Shown here: piece after piece, positions 6,706 through 6,835 of the stretch
Numbering within the stretch: the stretch's first letter is position 1
Layout of the letters: each line of letters begins with the position of its first letter
Assembly: GCA_023438885.1 (NCBI GenBank)
Contig: JAEXPS010000022.1
Span: forward strand, 1 to 6,835
Reading direction: 5' to 3'
Length of the DNA stretch: 6,835 nucleotides
From: Actinomycetes bacterium
GTDB lineage: Bacteria > Actinomycetota > Actinomycetes > Actinomycetales > Cellulomonadaceae
Position numbers and translations under genes: made by a program
The notes under the pieces: generated by a model
What the model was told of the DNA's origin: nothing
The model's database searches: none
Seen by the model: only the letters and a program-made list of their open reading frames with translations

Positions 6706-6715
6706 CGGCGGTGAA

Positions 6716-6802
6716 CGACAGGGGAGCGCCCCCGGGGCGCTGAGAGTGCGGGCTACCGCAGACCCTCGAACCTGATCCGGTTTGCACCGGCGTAGGGAGT
6801 CG
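6716..6802 (+). ncRNA. TPP (THI-box) riboswitch aptamer
   Basis: This is a leader RNA that binds thiamine pyrophosphate and lowers expression of a downstream thiamine synthesis or transport gene, here beyond the window end. All aptamer parts can be traced. P1 is CGAC (6716-6719) with GTCG (6799-6802). P2 is AGGG (6720-6723) with CCCT (6763-6766). P3 is a GC stem, 6726-6731 with 6735-6740. The conserved TGAGA at 6741-6745 contacts the pyrimidine ring. The optional stem P3a is TGCGG (6747-6751) with CCGCA (6756-6760). P4 is CCT (6771-6773) with AGG (6794-6796), and P5 is CCGG (6777-6780) with CCGG (6787-6790). The hallmark strings AACCTGATC (6769-6777) and GCGTAGGGA (6790-6798) are intact. P1 is short at 4 bp, consistent with a switchable closing helix. 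Confidence 0.95.
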
Positions 6803-6811
6803 GGAACACCT

Positions 6812-6830
6812 CTCCCCGGCGGGCGCGCCG
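6812..6830 (+). promoter_or_regulatory. Candidate riboswitch expression platform (incomplete at window end)
   Basis: CTCCCC at 6812-6817 is exactly complementary to GGGGAG at 6721-6726 (the 5' side of P2 and the base before P3). Its first five bases also pair with GGGAG at 6795-6799 (P4 and the 3' side of P1). It could therefore compete with the aptamer fold. A small hairpin follows: CGGCG (6817-6821), a four-base loop, then CGCCG (6826-6830). No T-run, Shine-Dalgarno or start codon for the regulated gene is visible before the end, so termination and ribosome-site masking cannot be told apart. Confidence 0.35.
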
Positions 6831-6835
6831 TGTGG

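Noticed and set aside
6395..6775. Plus-strand open frame across the DUF4235 region
   Set aside because: It runs antisense to DUF4235 and into the riboswitch. Its composition is not protein-like and no ribosome site supports it.
6650..6787. N-terminal extension of the DUF4235 protein up to 6787
   Set aside because: The extension would be encoded opposite the TPP aptamer and lacks protein character, and GGAGG directly supports the ATG at 6649.

Overview
The window is very GC-rich DNA with strong G/C preference at third codon positions, frequent GTG starts and tightly overlapping genes. This suggests a high-GC actinobacterium. Protein style (acidic and proline-rich tails, an MrpA-MrpB fusion) would fit Micrococcales such as Cellulomonadaceae, but that narrower placement is inference. 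There is no sign of mobile elements, CRISPR arrays, or tRNA or rRNA genes.

Region 1 (1-5244, + strand) is most of an mrp (mnh) operon encoding a multisubunit Na+(K+)/H+ antiporter of the CPA3 class. It holds the C-terminal part of a fused MrpA-MrpB protein, cut by the window start, followed by mrpC, mrpD, mrpE, mrpF and mrpG. Each of the five junctions is a 4-base start/stop overlap (GTGA or ATGA), so the subunits are probably translationally coupled and made in fixed ratio. MrpA and MrpD are the antiporter-like proton-translocating subunits related to complex I, MrpC resembles NuoK, and MrpB, E, F and G are small membrane subunits. C, D and F carry long charged tails and G a proline-rich one.

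Region 2 (5245-6385, + strand) is a short spacer with a GC hairpin, then a Gfo/Idh/MocA-family NAD(P)-dependent oxidoreductase with a clear Shine-Dalgarno. Its usual EKP motif reads ETP, so the conserved lysine is missing.

Region 3 (6392-6649, - strand) is a small DUF4235 membrane protein, convergent with the oxidoreductase and only 6 bases from it.

Region 4 (6650-6835, + strand) holds a probable promoter and a complete thiamine pyrophosphate (TPP, THI-box) riboswitch aptamer reading rightward. The thiamine gene it controls lies beyond the window end. An upstream piece of the aptamer has an exact 6-base complement just downstream of it, a candidate for the regulatory switch.

No previously undescribed system is evident. 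The most unusual points are the subunit tails, the lysine-less oxidoreductase and the riboswitch expression platform. No stretch longer than 300 bases lacks a gene.
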